64,000 bases of DNA from Proteiniphilum sp. UBA1403 (GCA_002305715.1 DBQD01000072.1:78543-142542); one strand, 5' to 3'; positions 34,701 to 44,890 are shown, counted from the first letter of the stretch. Numbers and translations are program-made. The notes: a model not told the origin generated them from the sequence alone.

Positions 34701-36844
34701 ATAAGTTATACACCCTTCTTTTAATGGCATTTATTGCTGCTGGCTGCACAGTAGACAAGCCACTTACCAGTTATGTGAACCCCCTACTGGGAACAGCTAC
34801 TCTTTGGGAGCCGGAGGATCTGGGATATGTGCGTACATGGAAGGAACGTACGTGGGGTGCTGAGGTTTTCCCCGGCTCCTCACTGCCCAATGCAATGGTG
34901 CAGTTAAGTCCGGTGACACAGTTTCGCAGTGGTGCCGGTTATCAATATGAAGACACGGTGATATATGGTTTTTCACACACCAACAAAGGCCATTGGAATC
35001 TGCTACATCTACCATTGTTACCGGCAACTGGAGAGATATCGCCCTCTGATTATGCTTCGGGCTTTAGCCATCAAAAGGAATCTGCCCGCCCTGGATATTA
35101 CCGTGTCTTTTTGGAGAGATACGGCATTGATGCAGAGCTTACCTCTACATTACGTTGTGGTTATCATCGTTATAGCTTCCCTGATAACGAACATAAACAG
35201 GTTATTGCCGATATGAATCGTACAAATAACCATGTGAAAGAATGGAGCATCCAGCAAACAGGAGAAAAGGTATTCACCGGTTTTCAGGATGCTGAAGGGA
35301 AGATCTATTTTTATGCGGTTTCAAATTATCCAATTGAAAGCATAGAAGAGCTTAATGATGAAGCCCATGGTGTCTCGGTAATTCACTTTGGAGAAAATGA
35401 AAATAACGAACCACTGGAATTGAAAATTGGCTTCTCATTCGTCAATATTGAAAATGCAAGATTAAATCTTGAAAAGGAGATGATATCGAAAAGCTTCGCA
35501 CAGGTAACACAAGAAGCCGATAATACATGGGAAGCTCTCCTTTCAAAAATAAAGGTAAGTGGAGGTACAGAGAGAGAAAAGGGAATTTTTTATTCTACCC
35601 TCTATCGATCATTCCTATGGCCAGCACTTCGGAGTGATGTAAACGGTGATTTTACCGATGAAAATGGAGAGGTGGTCAACAAAGGATTCCGCTATTACAC
35701 CAATCCCTCGTTTTGGGATGACTACCGAAATAAGCTTGTGTTATTGGGTATGATCTCTCCAGATGTCACGGCAGACATCATTCAATCGATTACCGACAAA
35801 GGCGAAAAAAGAGGTGGATATATGCCAACCTTTTTTCATGGTGACCACGCATCGGTTTTTGTTGCAGGAAGTTGGTTGCGTGGCATTAAAGGATATGACC
35901 TGCAACGGGTTTACAACCTGTTACTCAAAAACGCCACTGTACCGGGAAGAGGAGGTAGACCCTATCTAGAGGAATATCTTGAGCGGGGATGGATTGCCGA
36001 AAAAGACACTACCAATGTACCTACTTGGGACGAATATAAGGCAGCTGTCACCAAAACAGTAGAATATGCTTATGACGACTATGCCACAGCTTTGATAGCC
36101 AAAGAACTGGGCGATGAGCAAAATTACCGGACACTGATGGAACGTTCTAACAATTATAAAAACTTGTTTGATCCCTCCACAGGTTTCTTTCGTGGCAAAA
36201 TTGAAGATGGTAGCTGGATAGAGGATTTTGATCCATACTACCCCTATTTCGCCTATATGTATCGAGAAGCCAATGCCTGGAATTCGCTTTTCTTTGCGCC
36301 CCATGACCCGAAAGGTATGATTGCACTCTATCCAAATTATGATGCTGTTGATCAAAAACTTGATTCACTTTTCACCGAACCATGGCGTGGGTATGAAGCA
36401 CACAATATGACCGGATTTATCGGCAATTACTGTCATGGTAACCAACCCTCCCACTCGATTCCTTACACCTACTATTTTATCGATAAACAAGAGAAAGCAC
36501 AATCTGTCTTGGATAGCATCATGAACCGTTTTTATGATATGGGAGCAGAAAAACTTGCCTATGCCGGAATGGATGATGCAGGTGAAATGTCTGCCTGGTA
36601 TGTCTTCAACGCGATAGGTCTCTACACCTATTCACCTGCCGATCCGGAGTACATTGTAACAGTTCCCTTGTTCAACAAGGTGGAGTTCACCCTGGGTGAT
36701 AATACCACATTCACCATTCGGAAGGAAGGAAAAGGCAAGAAAATAACCCAAATACGGTACAACAACGAACCGATAAAAGGTTGGTTTGTAACACATGATC
36801 AACTGAAAAAAGGAAAGGAATTGACTATAACAACTACCGAATAA
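34697..36844 (+). CDS. GH92 family alpha-mannosidase, lipoprotein
   Basis: GH92 enzymes are calcium-dependent inverting exo-alpha-mannosidases. The 715-residue protein has a lipobox Cys17 (FIAAGC), the N-terminal beta-sandwich (YVNPLLGTATLW and on), the hinge and the (alpha/alpha)6 barrel. Signature blocks are GYMPTFFHGDHASVFV, GNQPSHSIPYTYYFI and GMDDAGEMSAWYVFNAIGLY, which holds the general base aspartates. Linkage specificity (alpha-1,2, -1,3, -1,6 or phosphomannose) is not decided by what I can see. Translation is coupled to the GH76 gene. Confidence 0.93.
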   Translation: MNKLYTLLLMAFIAAGCTVDKPLTSYVNPLLGTATLWEPEDLGYVRTWKERTWGAEVFPGSSLPNAMVQLSPVTQFRSGAGYQYEDTVIYGFSHTNKGHWNLLHLPLLPATGEISPSDYASGFSHQKESARPGYYRVFLERYGIDAELTSTLRCGYHRYSFPDNEHKQVIADMNRTNNHVKEWSIQQTGEKVFTGFQDAEGKIYFYAVSNYPIESIEELNDEAHGVSVIHFGENENNEPLELKIGFSFVNIENARLNLEKEMISKSFAQVTQEADNTWEALLSKIKVSGGTEREKGIFYSTLYRSFLWPALRSDVNGDFTDENGEVVNKGFRYYTNPSFWDDYRNKLVLLGMISPDVTADIIQSITDKGEKRGGYMPTFFHGDHASVFVAGSWLRGIKGYDLQRVYNLLLKNATVPGRGGRPYLEEYLERGWIAEKDTTNVPTWDEYKAAVTKTVEYAYDDYATALIAKELGDEQNYRTLMERSNNYKNLFDPSTGFFRGKIEDGSWIEDFDPYYPYFAYMYREANAWNSLFFAPHDPKGMIALYPNYDAVDQKLDSLFTEPWRGYEAHNMTGFIGNYCHGNQPSHSIPYTYYFIDKQEKAQSVLDSIMNRFYDMGAEKLAYAGMDDAGEMSAWYVFNAIGLYTYSPADPEYIVTVPLFNKVEFTLGDNTTFTIRKEGKGKKITQIRYNNEPIKGWFVTHDQLKKGKELTITTTE

Positions 36845-36848
36845 TTGC

Positions 36849-36856
36849 TATATTTG
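36849..36856 (+). promoter_or_regulatory. -7 box before the CE15 gene
   Basis: TATATTTG matches the housekeeping -7 consensus 5 bp after the GH92 stop. Transcription would start near 36863, about 90 nt before the ATG at 36953, so the esterase gene may be partly independent of ECF control. A small hairpin (TCAGGT/ACCTGA, about 36869-36892) lies in the leader. Confidence 0.4.
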
Positions 36857-36952
36857 CGTGTGTTGACATCAGGTTGATTCCCTTTCACCTGAAGGAAACA
36901 GAATAATCATTTTTGTTTGTTGTATAATACCTTGTGTCTAACCTTTACAAAT

Positions 36953-38209
36953 ATGAAAAGAGAGAGCGGTTTATTGGTTTTGTGCTTCGTTACTGTGCTG
37001 GCATTTTCTCAACAGAATGCTAACTATGATGAATCGAAAGTTCCGTCTTATGTTCTACCGGAATTATTGAAATGCGAGAACGGAGAGAGCGTCACGACTG
37101 TGGAACAATGGGAAAATAAGAGAAGACCCGAACTGTTGGATCTGTTTGGCAGACATATGTATGGAACCATCCCTGCAGAAAAGATTAATGTTTCTTACGA
37201 CATAGTATCAGAAAACAGGGAGGCCCTTGGGGGTAAAGCAACAAGTAAACAGGTGAGATTTACTTTTTCCAATGGAGATAAAAAAAATGAAGCCTACCTG
37301 CTACTCTTTATCCCAAATAAGCCAAAAGGAAAAGTTCCAATAATTGTAGGGTACAACTTCAAGGGAAACCATAGCACAACTACCGATACGATGATTATTT
37401 ATTCTCCGGCCTTATGTCTTGCACTAGAGCCGGGCAGTCCCGACTGGGTAAGAGGATCTCAGGCAAGCCGATGGAGTTACGATTTAATCATCGACCGGGG
37501 ATATGCGATCGCTACCATGTGCTATCATGATATCTTCCCCGATAAACCGGAATTGAAAGATCATAGTGTAATTTCCCTTTTCTCAGGATACAATTCTCAG
37601 AAAACAGATCCGGCTGAATGGCAGGCCATCGGTGCATGGGCCTGGGGTTCAAGCCGGATTGTTGATTTCCTTGAAGGAGAGGAAAAGATAGACACCAACA
37701 AAATAGCCATCATGGGACACTCCCGACAGGGGAAGGCTGCACTTTGGGCCGGTGCGATAGACCCTCGCTTTCAGATTGTATTCTCCAATGAATCCGGTTG
37801 TGGAGGTGCCGCCCTTTTCAGACGTAAATATGGCGAGACTGCAGAAATAATTAATTTTAAATTTCCTCATTGGTTTTGTGTGAACTTCCGTCAATACAAC
37901 GACAAGGAGGAAAAGCTTCCAGTGGATCAACACCAATTACTTGCACTCATAGCACCCCGCAAGGTTTATGTTGCCAGTGCAGAAGGTGATCGATGGTCTG
38001 ACCCAAAGGGTGAGTTTCTATCTGCATACCACGCAGGTCCTGTCTATAAACTATATGGTTTATCAACTATTGAATCAGATGAAATGCCGGGACTTCATGC
38101 ACCCATCATGGAAGATATCGGGTATCATATACGTGCAGGGAAGCATGATGTGACAGAATATGACTGGAAGTGTTATTTGGATTTTGCTGACAAACACTTC
38201 AAGAAGTAG
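36953..38209 (+). CDS. CE15-type glucuronoyl esterase-like alpha/beta hydrolase
   Basis: The 418-residue secreted protein has a signal peptide (MKRESGLLVLCFVTVLAFS) and an alpha/beta-hydrolase fold. The nucleophile is Ser257 in GHSRQGKAALWAGA, where the GxSRxGK pattern is the mark of CE15. NESGCGGAAL and the catalytic histidine region RAGKHDVTEYDW near the C-terminus also match. CE15 enzymes cleave esters between glucuronate and alcohols, as in lignin-xylan. A mannan locus is an odd home, so a different ester substrate is possible. It ends 3 bp from the convergent recG stop. Confidence 0.85.
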   Translation: MKRESGLLVLCFVTVLAFSQQNANYDESKVPSYVLPELLKCENGESVTTVEQWENKRRPELLDLFGRHMYGTIPAEKINVSYDIVSENREALGGKATSKQVRFTFSNGDKKNEAYLLLFIPNKPKGKVPIIVGYNFKGNHSTTTDTMIIYSPALCLALEPGSPDWVRGSQASRWSYDLIIDRGYAIATMCYHDIFPDKPELKDHSVISLFSGYNSQKTDPAEWQAIGAWAWGSSRIVDFLEGEEKIDTNKIAIMGHSRQGKAALWAGAIDPRFQIVFSNESGCGGAALFRRKYGETAEIINFKFPHWFCVNFRQYNDKEEKLPVDQHQLLALIAPRKVYVASAEGDRWSDPKGEFLSAYHAGPVYKLYGLSTIESDEMPGLHAPIMEDIGYHIRAGKHDVTEYDWKCYLDFADKHFKK

Positions 38210-38212
38210 TGA

Positions 38213-40306
38213 TTAACTTATTCGACTCCAATCGTAACGGTTGCCGCTAAGGCGACTGAGTTGCTGTTTCAATACCAAGTGCTCCGACATCTCCAATGAT
38301 GGATCTTTTTCAATTAATTGCTCAGCTATCTCTCGGGCACGATAGAGGATGGCATTGTCGCGTACCAAATCGGCAATACGCAAATTAAACGGAATACCGC
38401 TTTGCTGCGTTCCCTCCAAATCACCTGGACCACGCAGCTTCAAATCGGCTTCAGCAATCACGAAACCATCGTTGCTTTCGGTCATGATCTCTATCCGTTT
38501 GCGCGTATCAGTTGAGAGTTCATAGGGTGTAATCAGGATGCAATATGACTGATCTGCTCCTCTTCCTACCCTACCTCTTAGTTGATGCAACTGCGAGAGA
38601 CCAAAGCGCTGTGCACTCTCAATCACCATAACACTTGCATTAGGTACATTCACCCCCACTTCAATTACAGTAGTGGAAACCATAATCTGCGCCTCACCTG
38701 ATACAAACTGCCGCATTACTTCCTCCTTCTCGGCGGGTTTCATCCTACCATGCATCTTGCAGACGGTAAATTCAGGAAAGGCAGCTCTGACATGCTCACA
38801 CCCCTCCTCCAAGTTCTTCAGATCGAGCGTCTCACTCTCTTCAATCAGTGGATAGACCATGTAAACCTGTCTACCTACAACAATCTGCTCACGGATAAAT
38901 TGGTAGAGGGCACCCCGGTTTTTGTCGTATCGGTGCAATGTCTGTACAGGTTTTCGTCCGGGGGGAAGCTCATCAATTACAGATACATCAAGATCACCAT
39001 ACACCGTCATCGCCAATGTTCGGGGTATGGGTGTGGCGGTCATTACGAGCATATGGGGCGGTTGTTTACTTTTTTCCCATAACCTAGCACGCTGCACTAC
39101 ACCAAAGCGGTGCTGCTCATCGATCACGACAAAGCCAAGGTTGCGAAACTGCACCACATCTTCTATCAGAGCATGGGTCCCAATCAGAATTTGAATATCT
39201 CCGGATAATAATCCCGCATGTATTTCCACCCTTTCTTTCTTCTTTGTGGAGCCGGTCAACAAGGCCACCCCTATCTCCATACCGAAGAGCATTTTGGAAA
39301 ACGTCTCGTAATGCTGCGTCGCCAATATCTCCGTAGGTGCCATCAAGCAGGCTTGAAAACCATTGTCGAGGGCAATCAACATGCACATGATGGCCACTAT
39401 GGTCTTACCACTTCCCACATCACCCTGTAGCAGACGATTCATCTGCTTCCCGGAAGCAGTATCCTTACGGATCTCTTTGATTACTCTCTTTTGAGCGTTT
39501 GTCAACGGAAAGGGTAGTTTTGTATTGTAAAATGTATTGAAATAATCTCCAACCTTCGAAAAGAGAGTCCCTTTGAGCTTTGCTTTCCGGTCGGATGCGT
39601 AACGTACAATGTTCAGTTGAATATAAAAAAGCTCTTCAAATTTCAGTCGGAATTCGGCATCTCGGAGAAGTGCAGGCGACTTGGGAAAATGAATATTTAC
39701 AATAGCATCGTGGAAAGGCATCAAATTTGCTATTTGCACGACATCGGGTGAAAGTGATTCCGGCAATGGATCTTTGATCAGACCGAGAGCATTTTCTATA
39801 ATCTTTTGCATCGCCTTTGAATTGAGAAAATGATTCTTCATTTTCTCGGTGGTATTGTACATCGCCATCAATCCTTCCGGACGTTCCGACTCGCCCAAAT
39901 AAGGATCAATCTCGGGATGTGGAATATTCCACTTGCCGTTAAAGAGACTCGGTTTTCCAAATACGATGTACTCCTGATTGAACTTATATTTGCTTTCAAT
40001 AAAACGAATACCTTGAAACCAAACCAAATCGATAAAACCGGTACCATCGGTAAAATGAGCCACCAATCTTCTTTTTCTCCCTTCTCCAAAAGTCTCAAAT
40101 GCAGTGATCTTTCCCTTTAATTGGATGTATGCCTGCGATTGGTCAATTTCATGTATATAGTACATTCGTGTTCGGTCGATGTACCGATACGGATACCAAC
40201 GGAGCAGGTCACCCAATGTAAAGATATCGAGTTCTTTCTGCAAGATCTCAGCTCTCTTGGGTCCTACGCCAGGAATATATTGTATTTCGGTTTGAAGAAT
40301 ATGCAT
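38213..40306 (-). CDS. recG: ATP-dependent DNA helicase RecG
   Basis: RecG remodels replication forks and Holliday junctions. The 697-residue protein has the N-terminal wedge OB-fold (about 60-160), Walker A LQGDVGSGKT, the DEQH-type Walker B VVIDEQHRFGVVQ, TATPIPRTLAM (motif III), and the C-terminal helicase half with VSTTVIEVGVNVPNASVMVIE and QLHQLRGRVGRG. Length is normal. It is transcribed from its own -7 box, just beyond the glyA terminator. Confidence 0.97.
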   Translation of the reverse strand: MHILQTEIQYIPGVGPKRAEILQKELDIFTLGDLLRWYPYRYIDRTRMYYIHEIDQSQAYIQLKGKITAFETFGEGRKRRLVAHFTDGTGFIDLVWFQGIRFIESKYKFNQEYIVFGKPSLFNGKWNIPHPEIDPYLGESERPEGLMAMYNTTEKMKNHFLNSKAMQKIIENALGLIKDPLPESLSPDVVQIANLMPFHDAIVNIHFPKSPALLRDAEFRLKFEELFYIQLNIVRYASDRKAKLKGTLFSKVGDYFNTFYNTKLPFPLTNAQKRVIKEIRKDTASGKQMNRLLQGDVGSGKTIVAIMCMLIALDNGFQACLMAPTEILATQHYETFSKMLFGMEIGVALLTGSTKKKERVEIHAGLLSGDIQILIGTHALIEDVVQFRNLGFVVIDEQHRFGVVQRARLWEKSKQPPHMLVMTATPIPRTLAMTVYGDLDVSVIDELPPGRKPVQTLHRYDKNRGALYQFIREQIVVGRQVYMVYPLIEESETLDLKNLEEGCEHVRAAFPEFTVCKMHGRMKPAEKEEVMRQFVSGEAQIMVSTTVIEVGVNVPNASVMVIESAQRFGLSQLHQLRGRVGRGADQSYCILITPYELSTDTRKRIEIMTESNDGFVIAEADLKLRGPGDLEGTQQSGIPFNLRIADLVRDNAILYRAREIAEQLIEKDPSLEMSEHLVLKQQLSRLSGNRYDWSRIS

Positions 40307-40326
40307 TAATTGTCACGAGTTTCATG

Positions 40327-40334
40327 CAAATGTA
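40327..40334 (-). promoter_or_regulatory. -7 box for recG
   Basis: On the minus strand the box reads TACATTTG (40334 to 40327), with a predicted start near 40320 and a leader of about 14 nt. It abuts the upstream glyA terminator. Confidence 0.5.
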
Positions 40335-40369
40335 AATAAAAAATGGGGAATGGCTAAGCCACACCCCAT
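40335..40369 (-). terminator. Terminator of glyA
   Basis: Read on the minus strand, ATGGGGTGTGGC (40369 to 40358) pairs with GCCATTCCCCAT (40354 to 40343) apart from two mismatches, with a 3-nt loop, and TTTTTTATTT follows. It lies 24 bp after the glyA stop. Confidence 0.85.
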
Positions 40370-40393
40370 CACTTTTATTCGTTATTCCGTGTC

Positions 40394-41674
40394 CTACCAG
40401 GCAAAAAGTGGGTATTGCTTCATGGTTGTATTAACCTTTTCACGCACCATTTCGATGGCCTTTGGATCATCTACCCGAGAGAGCACAGTATCGATAAATT
40501 CAACAATCTCTACCATTAATTCTTCTTTTGCTCCACGAGTTGTGATAGCAGGTGTACCAAAACGGAGTCCAGAGGTCTGGAAGGGAGAACGGCTATCGAA
40601 AGGCACCATGTTCTTATTAGTTGTGATATCGGCTTCAACAAGGGCTTTTTCAGCTACCTTTCCCGTTAAATCGGGGAACTTTGTACGCAGGTCAACCAAT
40701 ACAATATGGTTATCGGTTCCGCCTGAAACAACATTATATCCTTTATCCGTGAAAGCTTGAGCCATGACAGCAGCATTCTTTTTCACCTGTGTCTGATAGG
40801 TTTTATATTCCGGTTGCAGTGCTTCGTAAAAAGAAACGGCTTTGGCTGCAATCACGTGTTCCAGTGGACCGCCTTGCATGCCGGGGAATACAGCAGAATC
40901 CAACAGTGCAGACATCATTTTTACCTCTCCCTTGGGAGTGGTGAGACCCCATGGATTCTCAAAATCTTTCCCCATCAGTATCACACCTCCACGAGGACCG
41001 CGCAAGGTCTTGTGGGTAGTAGAGGTCACAATGTGTGCATGTTTAAGAGGATTTTCGAGTAAGCCTGCAGCAATAAGTCCAGCAGGATGTGCCATATCAA
41101 CCATGAAAATGGCTCCGATCTCATCGGCTACTTTGCGGATTCGGGCATAATCCCATTCACGTGGATAGGCCGAGGCTCCGGCAATGATAAGTTTGGGTTT
41201 CTCTGTACGTGCCAGCGACTCAAGTTCATCATAATCTACGCGTTGATCCTCTTCGCGCACATTATATGGAATTGGTTCAAACATCAAACCGGAGAAGTTG
41301 ACGGGAGAACCGTGTGAAAGATGACCGCCATGAGACAGATTCAATCCGAGGAATTTATCCCCTGCTTTTAGGCAAGCTAAGAAAACTGCTGCATTTGCCT
41401 GTGCACCAGAGTGAGGCTGTACGTTAGCCCATTCTGCTCCGAATATCTCTTTTAACCGGTCAATGGCTAGCTGTTCACCCAAATCTACTACCTCGCATCC
41501 ACCATAATACCTTCTTCCGGGGTAGCCTTCTGCATACTTGTTGGTAAGAACAGAACCCATAGCCTGCATTACCTGTTCACTCACAAAGTTTTCGGAGGCA
41601 ATCAGCTCAATACCTTTGAGTTGCCTTTCCTGCTCCTTTTGAATTATCGCAAAGATTTCTTTATCGTGTGTCAT
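40394..41674 (-). CDS. glyA: Serine hydroxymethyltransferase
   Basis: This PLP enzyme interconverts serine and glycine and charges tetrahydrofolate with one carbon. The 426-residue protein starts [18 protein letters not shown] and has the family blocks [35 protein letters not shown], and [14 protein letters not shown] with the PLP lysine in the HKT motif. A frame extending to 41716 covers the promoter region and is rejected. It has its own promoter and terminator, so it is a single-gene unit. Confidence 0.97.
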   Translation of the reverse strand: MTHDKEIFAIIQKEQERQLKGIELIASENFVSEQVMQAMGSVLTNKYAEGYPGRRYYGGCEVVDLGEQLAIDRLKEIFGAEWANVQPHSGAQANAAVFLACLKAGDKFLGLNLSHGGHLSHGSPVNFSGLMFEPIPYNVREEDQRVDYDELESLARTEKPKLIIAGASAYPREWDYARIRKVADEIGAIFMVDMAHPAGLIAAGLLENPLKHAHIVTSTTHKTLRGPRGGVILMGKDFENPWGLTTPKGEVKMMSALLDSAVFPGMQGGPLEHVIAAKAVSFYEALQPEYKTYQTQVKKNAAVMAQAFTDKGYNVVSGGTDNHIVLVDLRTKFPDLTGKVAEKALVEADITTNKNMVPFDSRSPFQTSGLRFGTPAITTRGAKEELMVEIVEFIDTVLSRVDDPKAIEMVREKVNTTMKQYPLFAW

Positions 41675-41701
41675 AGCGTCATATGTTTCAAAAAATATCG
41701 G

Positions 41702-41709
41702 CAAAGGTA
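41702..41709 (-). promoter_or_regulatory. -7 box for glyA
   Basis: On the minus strand the box reads TACCTTTG (41709 to 41702), consistent with TAnnTTTG. Transcription would start near 41695, about 20 nt before the glyA ATG. Confidence 0.5.
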
Positions 41710-41723
41710 GCAACAATTTTGCG

Positions 41724-42146
41724 TTATCTCCTGCCGAATAACCCTCTTTTTTTTCTAGGTTCTGGCATACCCGAGGAACCAGCCATGATCTCTAGGGCAT
41801 TCCCATTGTTTATGCTGGCGTTCACAGCATTGTAAATCACACCCCAATCGGGTAATCCACCCAGGTTACGGTCGTCAATAAAAAGATCGGCCTCCAGTTT
41901 ACGAGATGCTTTTCCTCTATCCTCTCCTGGATAATTGGCATTCGCAGCGTAGAAATAGAGTCCCCTTTCCTCGCAATAATCGATGGCTTCCTGAAGTAGG
42001 TCACCTTCTCGTACAGTCCAGAGAATAAGTTTATGCTTGTCTTTTTGTAGTTGGAGGAGCGTTTCAATGGCAAAAGGGATGGGTTTGCCAATGGCCGGAT
42101 ATTCATGTTCGACGATGGTTCCATCGAAATCTACTGCTATTACCAT
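41724..42146 (-). CDS. BT0820-like small HAD phosphatase
   Basis: This 140-residue capless HAD protein has motif [11 protein letters not shown] (5-14), LWTVREGD (motif II) and the motif IV-like [16 protein letters not shown]. It resembles the structurally characterised Bacteroides protein BT0820, whose natural substrate is not known to me. The C-terminal tail ([14 protein letters not shown]) is basic. It sits alone between glyA and the rfb genes. Confidence 0.75.
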   Translation of the reverse strand: MVIAVDFDGTIVEHEYPAIGKPIPFAIETLLQLQKDKHKLILWTVREGDLLQEAIDYCEERGLYFYAANANYPGEDRGKASRKLEADLFIDDRNLGGLPDWGVIYNAVNASINNGNALEIMAGSSGMPEPRKKRGLFGRR

Positions 42147-42223
42147 TTTTTCTTAACGTTCTATTTTATTTATTCAAGTTGGAAATGCAAAGTTAATATA
42201 TTATGTTGTGAAGAACCCGTTTT

Positions 42224-43276
42224 TCAGGCTCCGTACATTTTTTGGTAGTACTGTTGATAGTCTCCACTGGTGACATTATCGAGCCACACTTGATTATCGA
42301 GATACCACCTTACTGTTCGTTCTATACCCTCTTCAAACTGGAGCGAAGGCTTCCATCCTAATTCATTGGTCAGTTTTGAAGCATCGATGGCATAGCGCAG
42401 ATCGTGTCCTGCACGATCGGTCACAAAAGTAATTAGTTTGTCGGAAGTACCCTCTGCTCTTCCCAACAAACGATCTACCGTTTTAATCAGCACTTTTATC
42501 AGGTCGATATTCTTCCATTCATTAAGGCCACCAATGTTGTATGTTTCACCAATCCTGCCTCTGTGAAAGATAAGATCGATTGCTTGAGCGTGATCTTCTA
42601 CATAGAGCCAATCGCGAATATTCTCTCCTTTACCATAGACAGGCAATGGCTTACCATGACGGATATTATTGATAAAAAGAGGAATCAACTTTTCAGGAAA
42701 CTGATAGGGTCCGTAGTTATTGGAACAGTTTGAAATAACAACAGGTAGTCTGTAAGTATCATGAAAGGCTCTGACAAAGTGATCAGACGATGCCTTGGAT
42801 GCAGAATAGGGACTATGCGGATCGTATCGGGTTGTCTCGGTAAAAGGCGCATCGGTGAAACTCAGAGATCCATATACCTCATCGGTAGAGATGTGATAAA
42901 AAAGTTTGTCCTTAAAGTCACTACCCCATGCTTCTTTGGCTGTCTGCAACAAATTGAGGGTCCCAAGTACATTGGTCTTTGCGAAGGAAAAGGGGTCGGT
43001 AATCGAACGATCCACATGACTCTCTGCTGCCAAATGGATGACACTGTCAATCTTTCGTGATGAGAATAGGTTTTTCATAACTTCGTAATCACAGATATCC
43101 GACTTCACGAAGCTATAATTGGGTTTCCCTTCAAGATCCTTCAAATTGGCCAAATTACCGGCATATGTCAGCTTGTCCAGATTGATAATCTCATCTTCAG
43201 GGTATTTATTTACAAAAAGCCGCACCACGTGCGAACCAATAAAACCTGCTCCTCCGGTAATTAAAATATGTCGCAT
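42224..43276 (-). CDS. rfbB: dTDP-glucose 4,6-dehydratase
   Basis: RfbB converts dTDP-glucose to dTDP-4-keto-6-deoxyglucose, second step of dTDP-rhamnose synthesis. The 350-residue extended SDR protein has GGAGFIGSHVVR at the N-terminus for NAD, HLAAESHVDRSI, STDEVYGSL and the YSASKAS catalytic Tyr-Lys pair. It overlaps the end of rfbC by 16 bp, so the order of transcription is rfbA, rfbC, rfbB. Confidence 0.96.
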   Translation of the reverse strand: MRHILITGGAGFIGSHVVRLFVNKYPEDEIINLDKLTYAGNLANLKDLEGKPNYSFVKSDICDYEVMKNLFSSRKIDSVIHLAAESHVDRSITDPFSFAKTNVLGTLNLLQTAKEAWGSDFKDKLFYHISTDEVYGSLSFTDAPFTETTRYDPHSPYSASKASSDHFVRAFHDTYRLPVVISNCSNNYGPYQFPEKLIPLFINNIRHGKPLPVYGKGENIRDWLYVEDHAQAIDLIFHRGRIGETYNIGGLNEWKNIDLIKVLIKTVDRLLGRAEGTSDKLITFVTDRAGHDLRYAIDASKLTNELGWKPSLQFEEGIERTVRWYLDNQVWLDNVTSGDYQQYYQKMYGA

Positions 43277-43800
43277 AATAGAGGATTATTTTTGTCTTTT
43301 TCCGATAAAATAATATCATTCTGAGATAGTTGCCAGTCGATATGAAGTGCAGGATCATCCCAACGTATTGCACCTTCATATGCTGGCGCATAATAGTTGT
43401 CGCATTTATATTGAAAGACTGCATCCTCACTTAACACGGCAAATCCATGGGCAAAACCATGAGGAATAAAGAGTTGGGTTTTATTTTCCCCCGACAGTTC
43501 GATTGCAAGATGTTGACCAAATGTAGGTGAATCTTTTCGAATATCCACCGCTACATCGAGTACACACCCTTTAACCACTCGCACCAGTTTTGCCTGAGCA
43601 AAGGGGGGCTTTTGAAAATGAAGTCCACGTAACACTCCATATTGTGATTTGCTTTCGTTATCCTGTACAAATAGGGTCTTAGCAACCTTCTCTTCGAACG
43701 TTTTCAATGAAAACGTTTCTAAAAAATAACCACGTTCATCTTCAAATACGCGGGGTTGAATGATAAGCAGACCTTCAATCGCTGTTTGAATTACTTCCAT
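43261..43800 (-). CDS. rfbC: dTDP-4-dehydrorhamnose 3,5-epimerase
   Basis: RfbC inverts C3 and C5 of the RfbB product. The 179-residue cupin protein shows the family pattern FEDERGYFLETFS, GVLRGLHFQKPP (catalytic His), KLVRVVKGCVLDVAVDIRK, FIPHGFAHGFAVLSEDAVFQYKC and the C-terminal IRWDDPALHIDW. It is normal in length. Confidence 0.96.
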   Translation of the reverse strand: MEVIQTAIEGLLIIQPRVFEDERGYFLETFSLKTFEEKVAKTLFVQDNESKSQYGVLRGLHFQKPPFAQAKLVRVVKGCVLDVAVDIRKDSPTFGQHLAIELSGENKTQLFIPHGFAHGFAVLSEDAVFQYKCDNYYAPAYEGAIRWDDPALHIDWQLSQNDIILSEKDKNNPLLCDIF

Positions 43801-43871
43801 ATACTCTCTATTCTCTTTCCTTTATTTCAAATAGCCGTCATAACGTACTGATACAAACGGACTTCAATATT

Positions 43872-44759
43872 TCAAGATGGGCTTTCCGATTCAATCATTC
43901 TCAACAGATAGGCTCCATACTGATTATTTTTCATTGGCAAGGCAATTCTCCGAATATCATCGTCTGTGATCCAGCCGTTACGCCATGCAATTTCCTCCAG
44001 ACATGAAATTTTGAGACCTTGTCTCTTTTCCAATACTTCAATAAATGTGGATGCCTCTGACAGTGAATCGTGGGTACCGGTATCGAGCCATGCGAAACCC
44101 CTCCCAAATCGTTGTATCTGTAGTTTCCCCTCCTTCAGAAATGTCTGGTTCACAGTGGTGATCTCCAGCTCGCCTCGTGCAGACGGTTTTATTGCTTTGG
44201 CAATCTCCACCACCTTATTGGGATAGAAGTAGATTCCGGTTACTGCCCAATTCGATTTAGGCATCTTGGGCTTTTCTTCGATTCCAAGTACCTGTCCCTC
44301 TTCATCGAACTCCGCTACGCCGTAACGTTCGGGGTCATTGACATAATACCCGAATACAGTTGCCATCTCCTTATGCTCCGCATCTTCAACCGCTTTTTTC
44401 AACATTGCAGGGAAGCCATTGCCATAAAAGATATTGTCTCCCAAGACCAAACAGGCAGCTTCTTGCCCAATAAACCTTTCTCCAATAATGAATGCCTGTG
44501 CAAGACCATCTGGTGAGGGTTGTTCGGCATAGGAGAATTGTACACCATAATCTTCCCCATCGCCCAAAAGCCGATGAAAGCCAGGCAGGTCATTGGGTGT
44601 TGAGATAATGAGTATATCTCTGATACCGGCAAGCATCAGTGCTGAGATTGGGTAATAAATCATTGGCTTATCAAACACGGGAAGCATCTGTTTGGAGACT
44701 CCCTTTGTAATTGGATACAATCTTGTTCCGGAGCCACCTGCTAGTACAATACCTTTCAT
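43872..44759 (-). CDS. rfbA: Glucose-1-phosphate thymidylyltransferase
   Basis: RfbA makes dTDP-glucose from glucose-1-phosphate and dTTP. The 295-residue protein begins [24 protein letters not shown], the nucleotide-binding signature, and continues with [22 protein letters not shown] and [12 protein letters not shown]. With rfbC and rfbB it gives three of the four dTDP-L-rhamnose enzymes. rfbD, the reductase, is not in this cluster. Confidence 0.96.
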   Translation of the reverse strand: MKGIVLAGGSGTRLYPITKGVSKQMLPVFDKPMIYYPISALMLAGIRDILIISTPNDLPGFHRLLGDGEDYGVQFSYAEQPSPDGLAQAFIIGERFIGQEAACLVLGDNIFYGNGFPAMLKKAVEDAEHKEMATVFGYYVNDPERYGVAEFDEEGQVLGIEEKPKMPKSNWAVTGIYFYPNKVVEIAKAIKPSARGELEITTVNQTFLKEGKLQIQRFGRGFAWLDTGTHDSLSEASTFIEVLEKRQGLKISCLEEIAWRNGWITDDDIRRIALPMKNNQYGAYLLRMIESESPS

Positions 44760-44890
44760 AAATCACTCATTTTTTGTTTGTGGGCTGATGTGGTTATTTT
44801 TCAATTTGGACTTGTTAGTGGTCGATTCAATTCAGCTTGCTGGTGCATTTATAATAGTTGAAAATCACAAAATTCAATGCAAGCAAATTA

